Source: Leucocoprinus leucothites (Eukaryota > Basidiomycota > Agaricomycetes > Agaricales > Agaricaceae). From it: DNA of 64,000 bases. The position numbers and the translations under genes were made by a program. The first letter of the stretch is position 1; every line of letters starts with the position of its first letter. The stretch is taken from positions 124,001 through 188,000 of the forward strand of contig JAACJO010000023.1 in assembly GCA_013368445.1 (NCBI GenBank), written 5' to 3'. Shown one piece after another: positions 44,140 through 55,484 of the stretch. The notes under the pieces were generated by a model, which saw only the letters and a list, made by a program, of their open reading frames with translations, ran no database searches and was not told the origin of the DNA.

Positions 44140-46120
44140 CTGCCCATACAACATAGATGAATGGACACTCCTTTTGCATGATACTTCACTTATCACTCTC
44201 TTTCCCAATCTCATGCATGGCCTTCGTCATGGCTTTCATGTTAGCATACCTGTTATCTCATCTACTTACACTCTGCATAATTGCCCTTCAGTATATGCTC
44301 ACCCTAATGAAATTGACATCATTCTTTGGAGAGAGTTCTCTTAGCATCGCTACATTGGCCCATTCACAAGTTGTGAGGTTGAGAGCATGTTAGGCCCTTT
44401 CCAGTCCTCACCTTTGAACATAATCCCAAAACTGGGTAGACCAGGAAAGTTTTGACTAATTCAGAATTTCTCGCATCCACATAATCCACTGAGTGGACCA
44501 CGCTCCATTAACTCACACATTGATGCAAGTGATTTCCCATGTACTTGGGGCACCTTCGGAACCATAGCCCATATCATAACAAACTTGCCTTTGGGATCTG
44601 AAGCAGCGACCCGTGATGTAAAGGAAGCCTACCGGACCATACCTGTAGCAAGGGATCAGTGGCCAGGGATGGTCATATGCATCTCTGGCAAGGATCAGTT
44701 TGCAATTGACACAAGGGATGCCTTTGGCTTGGTATCAGGGGCAGGAGTATATGGTTTCGTTGCAGATGCAGGCATTCAGATCATGAGGGCATATGGAATT
44801 GGCCCAATCTCAAAATGGGTAGACAACCACCTCTTCTTTAGAGTATGATGAGAACACCTTTCATCTTTCAACAAGCAGCAGGACCACCAGCATGAAAAGC
44901 TAGCAGCAGATGGAACATGAGTCCACCAAAGGGCACAAATTTGGTTCCAAGGAGACATCCTACCAAATGACTGCTTCAAAGAATTTGACAAGGATTTTTC
45001 CTTTCAAGTAAAGGATCTCTCACAGAATTCAGAACGCTCACCACATGACAAATTATTCACATACAACTTTGATGATATAGATGCCCTCTCGCAATGGTTA
45101 GGCATTCCATGGGAAAAGGACAAGGATGCCCCTTTTGCAACAGAGGTCACATACATTGGTTTTTGCTGGGATCTCAAATCACTCACTGTCTCAATCCCCT
45201 CCAAAAAGCGAGATAAGTATTTGAAAGCCATATCTGAATGGTGAAGCATCCACACACTTACCCTTGAAGAAGCACAGAAATTGCATGGAAAATTATTGCA
45301 TGCATGCTTAGTAATCCTAAGAGGAAGAGCTTACCTAACTTACCTTGAGAAGTTCCTGGCAGTATTCAAGGATTGCCCATTCCTCCCAAGACACCCCCCT
45401 CGCCATTTACATGATGATCTCACATGGTGGTACAACATCCTCTCATCTGTACATCTCACCCAGAGAAAAATCCCAGGAGCAGAGTCAGTGGTGGACTACT
45501 TTGCTTTCTCAGACGCCAGCTCTGAGACTGGAATTGGGATCACAATCGGCAACTGGTGGCGAGCCTGGAGACTTATCCCAGGCTGGAAGAAAAATGGGTA
45601 AGATATTGGCTGGGCAGAATCAGTTGGATTCTATTTCCTGGTTGCATCAATCTTACGTGAGAAAGAGGGCATCAGCTTCAGAGCATATGGGGACAACAAG
45701 GGTGTTGTCGAAGGCTGGTGGAAGGGGCAAAGCAGAAATAACCCAACAAATGAAGTGTTCAAACTTATCCACAACCTTGCTCTCTTGAAACAGGCCTCTA
45801 TCTACACCCACTATGTCCTGAGCAAGCAGAACCCTGCAGATGGCCCATCGAGAGGGATCTACCCTCCCTTATCCCTTTTACTCCCAGCACTTGCAATTCC
45901 ATCTGTCTTCCAAAACTTCATCATGGATTTCGATGCACCTTGCCATGTAGATGAACTCTGTTTTATTGCTGCAAACAAGGAACCAATGCCAAGGCCAAAA
46001 GCCCACCAAGTAGGAGATCAATCATCATGCACCAGAGAAAACAGCACACTCAGACAGCACGAAGATGAATTCTACCACCATAACTTCTCATTGCCTACAA
46101 CTGCATACCCCGAAGTTTAA
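44140..46120 (+). pseudogene. Retrotransposon reverse transcriptase / RNase H
   Basis: A single frame with stops. RT parts: RYIGPFTSCEVESMLGPFQS, then SPLNIIPKLGRPGKF, stop, LIQNFSHPHNPLSGPRSIN, DVKEAYRTIPVARDQWPGMV, and the active-site region KWVDNHLFFRV, where the family has VDD. The second catalytic Asp is therefore Asn (GAC to AAC). Connection and RNase H parts: EEAQKLHGKLLHACLVI, YFAFSDASSETGIGITIG, FRAYGDNKGVVEGWW and NPADGPSRG. Stops occur before LIQNFS, EHLSS, VHQRA, SIHTL and DIGWAE, mostly TGA at expected Arg codons. The end overlaps the recombinase frame by about 56 bases. Confidence 0.75.
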
Positions 46121-47339
46121 CCTTTATACACCACTCCCTGAGAAACATACTCAGCTGATAACCACACCAATGGTATACGCCCCATCTCTGACTCCAAGAC
46201 CCTCACCACTTAGACCTCATGTCTTGGCTAAGGAGCACCTGCATGAGTGGCTCCCACTCAACCCCTCACCCACCCCATTGGCTGGTCCAACAGAAGCAGA
46301 CCCACACTCAACATCCTCCTTAGACATGAACAAGCTACTCCAGATCAAGGCTCTTCGAGAGCGGGCATGGGATGAGTCCACCTTGACAACATATGGATCA
46401 GGGCTTTTGGTTTTCCACGTATTCTGTGACTCAAAAGATATCGCTGAAGCAGATCGAGCACCAGCATCCCACACACTCATCATATCCTTTATTGCTTCAC
46501 TAGCCAGGTGTTATTCCGGTAGCACAATCACTAACTATGTTAGCGGTATTCGGGCATGGCACCTCCTTCACAGCCTTAAGTGGCAAGTTGACAAGCTCGA
46601 CCTTGACATCCTCATTCGGGCAGCAGACAAGTCAGCTCCACCCACATCCAAACACCCACCCTGTGAACCTTTCACCATCAATTACATCATCTCTTTGCGA
46701 CAGCATCTGGCTCTTGACAACCCTCTGCATGCAGCAGTATTTGCATGTCTAACCATGGCCTTCTATGGCACTGCCCACTTAGGGGAATTAACAGTCCCCA
46801 CCCTCAACTCCTTCGACCCCACCAAGCACATCAAACCATTGGATGTGAGAACTGAGACTGACCGTCACGGTCTAATCTCCACCGTTTTTCACATCCCAAA
46901 AACAAAGACAGCCAAGGTTTCGGGCAAAGACATATACTGGGCACAGCAGGAGGGCCCATTGGACCCCCTCGCAGCTTACAACAACCACCTCCAAGTGAAT
47001 GAGCCCACCCATGCAGACCACCTTTTTTCATACTTACACAAAGGAAAACATCGACCTCTCACAAAGCAGGCATTCATCAAAACGCTCACCCAGGCCACAC
47101 AGGCAGCCAGAGTCCCAGCTCTGAAAGGTCACGCCATCTGCATCGGCTCTACCCTTGAGTACCTCCTTCACGGTGTCCCCCTCGAAGCAATGAAAGCCAA
47201 AGGCCACTGGGCTAGTGACGCATTCTCTGTGTACCTTACACATCACGCTCAAGTCCTTGCCCCTTACATACAAGCACAACTAGAACTCCACATGGCCTTT
47301 CTGCAGCTCACAATCCCAAGCCCTCGAAACTGCCGCTAG
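46065..47339 (+). pseudogene. Tyrosine recombinase of the retrotransposon, catalytic Arg residues lost
   Basis: This 424-codon frame is open: the best preserved part of the element. The N-terminal SAM-like domain (ALRERAWDESTLTTYGSGLL, then ITNYVSGIRAWHLLH) precedes the catalytic domain (FACLTMAFYGTAHLGELTVP, then LKGHAICIGSTLEYLLHGVP, MKAKGHWASDAF and SVYLTHHAQVLAPYI). In active relatives the first block has Arg where this one has His (A-R-L-G-E to A-H-L-G-E) and the second has H-x-x-R where this has H-A-I-C. Both changes are CGC to CAC or TGC. Without these arginines strand transfer is not expected. Listed as a pseudogene for that reason although the frame is uninterrupted. Confidence 0.8.
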
Positions 47340-47693
47340 TCTTCAGCATCCCAAGTCAGAACTCACCGAGTATGACTCACTTATTTTGCTGCTCCTGGAG
47401 ACCACCCATCTCACTCCTAATGCCACAGGGATCGAGAAGTTGCCTCGAAGCATCATGAGACTCCTACTGGACTGGGATCGTGCCATTCTCGACCCTGAGT
47501 GGCCACCCTGTTCAGGCAGGAAACCCCCTTTGGGGCTTTTGCCCACTTTCGCAGCATCATGTTTGCAAATGATCAATCACTGCCTTAACCGCATCTCATG
47601 TAATGTTCCAAGCTTGAATTCATACTTCATTTTGCAATGCTACGCTCTGATTCACAGCCAGACTAAACTAAGAGCTGAAGAGAATGCATCACA

Positions 47694-48269
47694 CTGAACA
47701 TATCACACCTGCTGTTCAACATGTCAATTGTTGCAATCAATTGTCGTAATCCTCACCCTCTCCACCAATGATGTTGATGACTGTTTCCTATGGAAATTCA
47801 CAGTCGAGTCTGCACATGGCCAGTGGAACGGTGTAGAGTTCACCATAAAACTGCCTTCCCAACAAGATTCTGTTTTGCAAAGCAAAATTGTCAACTTGTT
47901 AGCTCCATATTGCTCTTGTGCAGTAGGCTTAGGTTCAGGTATGGTTGGTGATCATCTGTCAGATGAATCACAATACACCTAGGGGAAGCCAGAATTATTA
48001 GAATTGATGGCCAATTTTGACTTTAATTTTCAAGTCATTTCTCACACTCCTCGATCCTGACTGTCCCCTCCTTGGCTGTCCCATTAGATACACATATTTC
48101 CAATAAATTCTATTGCCTAATCCCTCAATGAGCCAAAATTCAGCACCCGATATTTCATCCATCCCTGTTACCATGATGGCCAAACGAAACAAGAAGACAT
48201 ATGGACCCAATTCTGGGCGAATATGGCCATGAGAAATGACTTCAGAATCGAGGTTCAGAATTGACCCAT
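47694..48269 (-). repeat. B-to-C spacer repeat, right side of the retrotransposon
   Basis: Continuation of the C5 upstream spacer after the insertion: acatatcacacctgctgttc, then the CAATTG-type palindrome at about 47728-47745, then the usual tract up to the B5 remnant. Confidence 0.65.
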
Positions 48270-48886
48270 AATTCTAATAACTGACTTTACCTGTTATAGA
48301 TCAAACTGTCCGTTGTCCCTTCAACAGCCAGAGCTGTCCATACGTGCGAGACCTACGCGATTCTGGTATAGCTTTGTGGCAATTGATCAAAGTGCAGTTC
48401 CATAGATGGGTTAACTTCCCTGGCTTGCAAGTGGAATAGGAGACATGGCCCACTTGGCCCAATGATTGCGGCTGTGTGTAACTCGAGCCCCTATTCAAAA
48501 ATGCAAATACTTCAGCGACTTCTCCCCAACACTCCTAATCTTCCTCGATGTCTGGGGTGTCAAAATATTGCATCACCTCTACTGTAGTTTGATTTTGAAG
48601 AATATCAGTCTCCCGATGGGAAGTGGTTTGAATTTGCTGATCAGATACAAGACACATTCAAGTGGTACTGTCGGGAATGCGATCTTGTAGTTAGTTGTCT
48701 CGGAACCTTTTCCTGCTGGAGAAGATTTAAAGATACCACAAAAGTATCCTGAGATTTTGTAGCACGATGTAGTGAAGACAAAACGACTTATGCCCACTGG
48801 AGGAAAGCCAATGTCTTCATTGTTCAACGGGGTGAAATTAGGACTTGATCCCTTCGATTTTTGAAGGGATGGATGCCACGGCCTTC
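48270..48886 (-). pseudogene. BTB/POZ-like gene B5, broken
   Basis: Contiguous B copy without the 1.57-kb insert. The start ATG is replaced (GCATCCATCCC where others have ATGTCCATTC). Family motifs remain: SSPAGKGSETTNYKIAFPTV, PLECVLYLISKF and GSSYTQPQS. Stops and frame changes occur throughout. It shows the original continuous arrangement (C-A-C-C-C-C-A-G-A-C at the insert site) used to define the insert borders. Confidence 0.55.
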
Positions 48887-49278
48887 CGACTCGGAGGATA
48901 CCTAGTTTCACGGTCTATAAATCATTGGCGGTGATACTCTATGACATGGTATGCTTGATAATGTATGTGTGGGCTGCGCATTGATTCAAAGACGGTCTAC
49001 CACAAAGATTGAGATTCATTTGAACCAGCGAACCTAAGCTACACTGAGGAAAAACCAAGTCAATAACATAATTTTCGAATTTCCTCACGGGGTACAGGTA
49101 AGAGAATATGGTGACACTTGTATCCCCCTTTTGTCCCCCCCTCGATAAACCACCATAAATCGGTGGGCTCAGTGGCCATCCAAACCGCATTCCTGGCTAG
49201 TTAGTTCCACCAATTTCCAATTGACAGCAACACTAGTACACTTATGCCCCATCTGGCTTCACAACAAAACGGACCTTT

Positions 49279-49366
49279 TTGGCGTGATAAGGGTGCAGAA
49301 GGGAGACCAACAATCGTAGTTGTGCATAGGTTATCCGATTCGACGATTCAGGATGCTGATAAAGTG
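49279..49366 (+). pseudogene. ABC transporter fragment, second copy
   Basis: Reads DKGAEGRPTIVVVHRLSDST then IQDADKV, matching the last part of the 40.6-kb fragment. It sits at the same distance downstream of C6 as the other does of C5, so it moved as part of a duplicated block. Confidence 0.65.
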
Positions 49367-49579
49367 TGAGTGGCAATTCGAAATTGTCTCCAAAGAAACC
49401 TGTTACAGATATTTTACAATAATAGATTCCTTGTCAAAAATGGTTAAATCAGTGAATCTAGAACATATACTGAATGCTAGTTTTACGTGGCGACTACTAT
49501 GACTAGGTACAACTACAAAGTCAATATTTCAATGAACCGACTTCATCTCTTGTTAAGACAAATCAGTAGTATACTAGAT

Positions 49580-50665
49580 TTACACTCCTTCCGGCTTCAC
49601 ATCAAGAACGGATGTTTGTGGCGAGCTCTGTAGCCTGACTGTATGACTGGCGACATCATCCGAGTCCCTGTTGCTGAAATAATCAACGCCTCGAGCAACT
49701 TGGTAGATAATCGCCAAGGCTGCGATGGCCTAACTTGATCTTTAGCATTTCTACTTTGTCGGGTGAACAATTGAGCTCTCCTACCTGTATTTGGGCCCAC
49801 GTCTGTATTGGGATAAATAAAACTGTAGAACGGGCCATGAGGGCTGCAAGAGACAGTGCATCGGAAAGGATGATCAAGCTGGCAGACTCTACGAGGATCG
49901 TTATCAAGTTGAGATACGGCTTTCCTGACTCCTCGCCACATGCTCTTGTTAACATATTCTTATGGTGGAGGAGGAGCAGTACAATGCTTGAACTGATTAT
50001 CACGTTCAATAAAAGCGAGATTCCGGCGATAATTGCCAGAAGAATCTCGGCCAACGCAAGGCTGGAGTTGTAGTTGGAGACCCCTGCGATTCCTATGCCT
50101 TAAATCATAATTTCAGTTATCTGCGAGCCTCCGAAAATATCCATTTACCTATCATTACAATATATATTGTGAGGGGCACCAGCCATGCAAAGAGCCACCT
50201 CCTTTTAAAGCCAACAGCAATCGCGTAGCAACGCCACACCTACAACCGATATGAATCAGTCACTGTTCGTATGTGTGGTTCAAATACACGAACAAGGAGT
50301 CCGTCCGTTATGAAATTCATGATCAGCCAAGTACTATATACCCCGGGGAGGTAAGGGTAGTCCCAGAAGGTAACGCCTGCGCAACCACCGAGGATAATTT
50401 CAGTCACAGTTGCGATATCCCATGCCTGGGCCATAGTCCCAACAATAACCGTAATCAAGACCCAGCTCATTAAACCGATTCGCGTACGTGGAGTTTGTTT
50501 CCGAGCCGTTTGACGACGCAATGCATTAAAGCAGCGAAATCCAAGGAATACCATGATTCCATAACAGATATTGGAGAGATTTGACCCAATGATCAAGCTT
50601 GTCTCTGCAGCCGGTGTGGAAAGTGGACAGGGAGGCAGATCTCCGTTCAGGAGCGCATCGGACAT
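49580..50665 (-). CDS. Seven-TM membrane protein C6 (7TM-C family)
   Basis: Exons reading leftward: 50665-50294, 50239-50149, 50092-49785, 49729-49580 (306 aa), all in frame. The start MSDALLNGDLPPCPLSTPAA is shared with C4. An upstream in-frame ATG at 50687-50689 would add eight residues; the downstream ATG is used in all paralogues. Motifs are intact: NICYGIMVFLGFRCFNALRR, DGLLVWRCYAIAVGFKRRW, LLLNVIISSSIVLLLLHH, ESASLIILSDALSLAALM and AIAALAIIYQVARGVDYFS. Exon 4 is six bases longer than in C3, C4 and C7 (extra residues near NRDSDDVAS). Seven hydrophobic segments; function unknown. Confidence 0.75.
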
Positions 50666-50710
50666 ACTGTTCGGGATGGGGGAAAACAACTCCGAAGATG
50701 CATGTACACG

Positions 50711-50728
50711 GATTATTTATGGTCAGTT
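50711..50728 (-). promoter_or_regulatory. TATA-like box of C6
   Basis: gattatttatggtcagtt, a diverged version of the element, 46 nt before the ATG; the ATAAATAATC core is kept. Confidence 0.45.
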
Positions 50729-51289
50729 TTGCAGCTCTGCTTCGTAGCTACGGTGGGTGTATCACACCTGCTGTTAACATGTTGATTGTTGTAATCAATT
50801 GCTGTAATCCTCACCTTCTTCGCCAGTGATGTCGATATCCTTTTTAATTTTTATGGGAAAACTCGCGTTCGAACCTGTGCGTGGCCGCTGGGACGGTGTA
50901 AGGCTCACTGCAAGCTGCATACCCACCGAGAGTCCTTTGTGAAGCAGAGTTGTCGACTCGTTAGTTCCACGTTGCCCTTGTGTGGTAGGCTTAGGCCAGG
51001 TGTAGTCGGCGATAATCTGTCAGGCAAGCCATGACATTTCGGGTCAGTCGTCAGAATCGGCGGTTGATTCCGTTTTGGATTCCCAAGCTGTTTCTCACCG
51101 TGTGCTTCGATTCTAAACGCTCCTCCTTGGCTGTTCCATTGAACATACATATTTCCAATAACTTCTGTTACATCACCTAGTCCCTCACTGAGTCATAACT
51201 CACTGCCCGATACTTCATCCTCTACCGTGTCTGCTACCATGGCCGAACCAGAATAAAAGACGTATGAGCCCGATTCTGGGAAAACAAGG
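50729..51289 (-). repeat. B-to-C intergenic spacer repeat
   Basis: Spacer upstream of C6, counterpart of 33819-34419 in the duplicated block; noncoding. Confidence 0.6.
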
Positions 51290-53403
51290 CTGTGATAAAG
51301 AACTTCCCCCGTTGTAGATCTCTGCTTGTTGCCGACGAGAATAGGACAAGCTGTCTATACGCGTGAGATTTGCAAGCATAGCTTTGTGGCAATTGATCGA
51401 AGCATGATTCCATAGATAGGTTAATTTATCTGGCTTCGCGGAATAGAAGCATGGCCTACTTGGCCCGATGATTGTGGCAATGTGTAGTTCGAGCCCCGAT
51501 TCGAAAACCCCTCCACAATGCTCCAAATCTTCCTCAATGCCGCAGTAGAGACCGCAAGTGATTTGAAGTTGAGAGCGGGAGTGAAGTTGGGTGCGAAAGA
51601 GGTGTCCGCGGCGTTGGTAGAGATGGAGCTGAGGGGGGAGGGAAGACGCACCGGGGAGGCTGGGTTTTGTTTGTACTCAAAGTCAGAATCGTTTTCATTG
51701 AAAGAAAATATGTTGAAGTACGTCGGCTCCACCTGAGCTTGCTGTGCCACTTCGTCCCAACCCATCTTTACACCTAGCCCATGAACGGCAACCTGTTCGT
51801 TACGAAACTGCTAGTTGACAGATGCTCAAATCGTCGAGGGCAACGTGTTTTTAGCGTGGGCAACTCACGTCGGGTGTGGAAGCATGGAGGGTCCACCCAC
51901 GCTTGATGTCTAATCCGGCGCTCAGACAGACTATAAGCTGAAGCTCTCGACCGTGGAAGGTAAACCACTATCTCTCCGATCCCATACTTAAGTAGTGATC
52001 AGAGTGGGACTTTTATTTTATTTAAAAAAAAACTGCACATGTTAGTATCAGCGTGTCCATTTGAGGTAGCAGTAGATTTAAGAGATAGAACAGGAGCAAC
52101 AGAACCTAACTCACCTTCATACTTCCCAGCATCTTTTTCGTGCTCCATCATGCCTCGCCACGCTTGCGGATGATGACCCACGCTCGGCATACTACAAGGG
52201 AGTTACTCGTACGAATCGCGCATTGAGTTCCTATGATATATGAGTGATTTCACTGAGCCCTGACTGTGGGTAGCTCATCACCCATGCTGATTCTTTGCCA
52301 CTGCGCAAGGACATGGAGCAGAAGTGGGTTGTTCTTACTTGTGGTCAGATGGCCCCTCATTTTCAGCTGTTGGGGGCTGGTATCCAAATGTAAGCGGCAG
52401 CAGTGGCTCGGAGAGCAGATGTTGGCTCATTGAATGTGCATGAGTAGAGGCCGGAGACGATGCCATCTTTGCAAAAGACGGAGGCTCTAACGGTAAGGCG
52501 ACTGCGTCGTGATGCCAGTAATAGTGTAGCGGTATGCGTGTAACTAGTATCGGGAAATAGAAAATTGCACAGAGAAGACCATGAGTGACGATGGTATAGA
52601 CCCACTACAATGGTGGGAGAGGGTGTCTAGCACCACGAGCACCCCTACCTACGACCGGGATGTACATGGTGAGATGAATTCGAAATGTTCCCGTAGAGTA
52701 TGACATGTCACATGATCACAATTCCCGTGATCCGCCATCTATCTGCTACCCCGAACCCTTTCCAAGTTCCAACTTCGCTCGCACAACTCATGCTCAGTCT
52801 AGGGCCCAGTTTGCTTTCAGTTCACGCCAGTCCTCTCCCAACTCACGCTCAGCCCACGTTAGAACCCTTCGAAATCCAAACTTACCCTTGGCCCACGTTT
52901 AGTGCGCTCATGTCGCGCTAGGTATAGAACCACCTCGCGCTTTCATAATCAGTCGCGCTCGATCCACACTCCAATAAAGGCTTCATGCCCATTGTGCCCG
53001 ACTACGCTTGCGTTATTATCATTCTAAGCTCACGCTAGATTCTGTATGCCCTAATCGTCGATAGTGGCCATGGAGTGTCAAGATATTGCATCGCGTTCTA
53101 CCGTTACTTCGATCTCGAGGAATATGAGCTCCCCGATGGGAACTGGCAACCCGTTTATTAGACACAAGGCACGTTTGAGTGGAACTGTTGGGGCTGGGAC
53201 CTTGTATCTAGCTGTCTCGAAACCTTTTCCTGCTGGAGAAGACTCAAAGATATCACGGAAGAATCCCGAGATTTTCCTAGTGTAACGCGGGGAATACGAA
53301 ACAGCGTGTAGCCATTGGAGGAAAGAACAGTATCGGCAACTTCATCGCCGAATGGGGGGTGGAATTTGGGCTTGACCTCTTCGATTTCTGCGAGGATGGC
53401 CAT
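51290..53403 (-). pseudogene. BTB/POZ-like gene B split by the insert, second copy
   Basis: The best-preserved BTB-like N-terminus in the window: MAILAEIEEVKPKFHPPFG, DTVLSSNGYTLFRIPRVTLG, then a one-step frame change to FFRDIFESSPAGKGFETARY, PAPTVPLKRALCLINGLPVP and IGELIFLEIEVTV. The order D-x-V-L, L-F-R, V-T-L, F-F-R-D-I-F resembles the start of a BTB/POZ fold (F-R-V-H, L, S, F-x-x-M-F). It is interrupted by the 1.5-kb segment at 51541-53068, and the C-terminal part lies at 51540-51290. Not intact, but closest to the ancestral sequence. Confidence 0.55.
51541..53068 (-). repeat. 1.5-kb inserted segment (copy 2 of 3)
   Basis: Nearly identical to 34647-36219, with the same borders. Differences include one 21-base unit instead of three near 52073 and a longer T/A run near 52015-52030. 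It lies at the same position in a B copy, so the insertion came before the block duplication. Confidence 0.6.
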
Positions 53404-53697
53404 TATGGCTTTTCTAGGATATCTAGTTTCATGGTCTTTAAATTACTGGCGGTGATACTCTGTGACATGATAGGATTAATAACATATGTGTGGACTGTGC
53501 AGCGACTTAGGACGGCTGATCACGCAGAGTGGGAATCGGTTGGACCGGCGAACTTATGCTACACCCATGGAATGGAGTTAATCTTATAGGTAAGGGAGCA
53601 TGGTGATACTCGTATCCTCCTTCTGGTTCCCCCTCGATAAACCGACCGGATCTCTTATTCATACTTATACTAAAGACAAACCAATAGTATACTGCAT

Positions 53698-54786
53698 TTA
53701 CACCCCTTCTGGCTTCACGTCAAGAACGGACGTCTGTGCCGAACTCTGTAGCCCGACGGTATGAGTGGTGTCATCATCCTTATTGCTGAAATAATCAACG
53801 CCTCGAGCGACTTGGTAGATAATCGTTAAGGCTGCGATTGCCTAGTTGATCTTTAGCACTTTCACTTTGCCAAGTGAACAACCGAGCGGTCCCACCTGGA
53901 TTTGAGCCCACGTCTGCAACGGAATAAATAGAATGGTAGAACGGGTCATGAGGGCTGCAAGAGACAGTGCATCGGAAAGGATGATCAAGCTGGCAGACTC
54001 TACGAGGATTGTTATCAAGTTGAGATATGGCTTTCCTGACTCCCCGCCATCTGCTCTTGTTGACATGTTCTTGTGATGGAAGAGGAGTAGTACGATACTT
54101 GAGCTGATTATCACGTTCAAGAAAAGCGAGGCCCCGACAATAATTCCGACAAGGACCTGCGAAGGCAAAGGAGGGGTAAGGTTGAAGCTGGACTTGGAGA
54201 GCACTACGATTCCTAGGACTTTAATTATGGTTTCAGTTTTCTGCGAGTCTCGGGAAAGTGATCATTTACCTATCGTTCCAATGGATACCGTGAGGGGTAC
54301 TAGCCATGCCAAGAGCCACCTCCTTTGAAAACCAGCAGTAATTGCATAGCAGCGCCACACCTGCAATCGGTGTGAATTAGTCACGGTTTGTATGCGTGAT
54401 TCAAATATACGAACAAGGAGTCCGTCTGTTATGATATCCATGGCCAGCCAAGTGCAATATAGCCCGGGGAAGAAAGGAGGTTCCAGGAGGCTGAAGGTTT
54501 TGCATCCGGTAAGGAAAGCCGTAATTACAGCTGCGATGTCCCATGCCAGGACTGCGGTCCCAACGATAATTGTAACCACCACCCAGCACATTAGTCCGAT
54601 TCGTACACGCGGGCTCCGCCCCCCTGTTTGGCGACGCAACGCATTAAAGCAACGACATCCGAGGAATACCATGATTCCATAGCAGATGCTGGAAAGATTT
54701 GATCCAATAACCAAACTTGACTTTACACCCGGTGCAGAAATTAGGCAAGGAGACAAACTATTGCTCGGGGGTGCAGATTCGGACAT
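53698..54786 (-). CDS. Seven-TM membrane protein C7 (7TM-C family)
   Basis: Exons reading leftward: 54786-54415, 54360-54270, 54212-53896, 53841-53698 (307 aa), all in frame. The start MSESAPPSNSLSPCLISAPG is closer to C1 and C8 than to its block partner C4; a frame extension to an ATG at 54826-54828 is unlikely by comparison. Motifs: SICYGIMVFLGCRCFNALRR, DGLLVWRCYAITAGFQRRW, SLFLNVIISSSIVLLLFHH, ESASLIILSDALSLAALM and AIAALTIIYQVARGVDYFS. Intron 1 donor GTTCGT, acceptor GCAG. The mix of a C1/C8-type first exon and a C3/C4/C6-type last exon suggests recombination between copies. Confidence 0.75.
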
Positions 54787-54829
54787 AGTGTTCGGATGGG
54801 GTAGGTGAGTCCGAAGGTATATGTACACG

Positions 54830-54848
54830 GATTATTTATAGTTAATCT
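54830..54848 (-). promoter_or_regulatory. TATA-like box of C7
   Basis: Conserved attatttatagttaatc element, 44 nt before the C7 ATG. Confidence 0.5.
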
Positions 54849-55484
54849 CGCAGCTCCGCTTCGTGGCTACGGTGAGTGTATCACACTTGCTGTTCAACAT
54901 GTCAATTGTTGCAATCAACTGTTGTCACAATCTCCACCTTCCTCACCGGTAATGTCAATGACCGTTTTATTTTTATCGGAAAACTCACGTCCGAACTTCC
55001 TGCGCATGGCCACTGGAACAGTGTAGATCCCACCACAAGCTGCCTACTAACCGAAACTCCTTTGTGAGCAGAGTTGTCGATTCGCTAGCTCCACATTGCT
55101 CCTGTGTGATAGACTTAATATTAGGTATGGTCAGCGACAATCTGTCAGATGAGCGGTGATATCTAATTTGGGTCAGTTATATTAGAGTTGATGGTCGATT
55201 CTGACTTCGATTCTCAAATCGATTCTCACGTTCTTCAATTCTGACTGTCCTAACATATCCCCAATAAATTCAGTTATATCACTTAATCCCTCACTCAGTC
55301 ATAACTCAAGTACCCACTGCCCGGTACTTCATCCTATGCTATCCCTGTAGCCATGGCTAAACCAAAAGCAGACATGCATGAGACAATTCTAAACAAACAC
55401 GGCTTTGAGAAACGACCTCAGAATCGGCCCTCCACTCTAGTAAGAACCGACTTCCCCTGACACAGTTGTTGCCCTTTCAACGGA
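54849..55484 (-). repeat. B-to-C intergenic spacer repeat
   Basis: Spacer upstream of C7, very similar to the one upstream of C8 (57363-57954). It contains caattgttgcaatcaactgt at about 54902. Confidence 0.6.

Larger units (their letters stand above)
42334..47693 (+). mobile_element. Degenerate Ngaro/DIRS-like tyrosine-recombinase retrotransposon
   Basis: Three open-frame regions in order: a gag-like ORF1 with zinc-knuckle-like cysteines, reverse transcriptase plus RNase H, and a tyrosine recombinase. This order, without a DDE integrase, fits Ngaro-type elements known from basidiomycetes. The borders come from comparison with the seven uninterrupted 7TM-C upstream regions: the shared flank stops after tagccatggt on the left and resumes at acatatcacacctgctg on the right. 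No target duplication or clear terminal repeat was seen, as expected for this class. The element is heavily mutated and surely immobile by itself. Confidence 0.8.
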
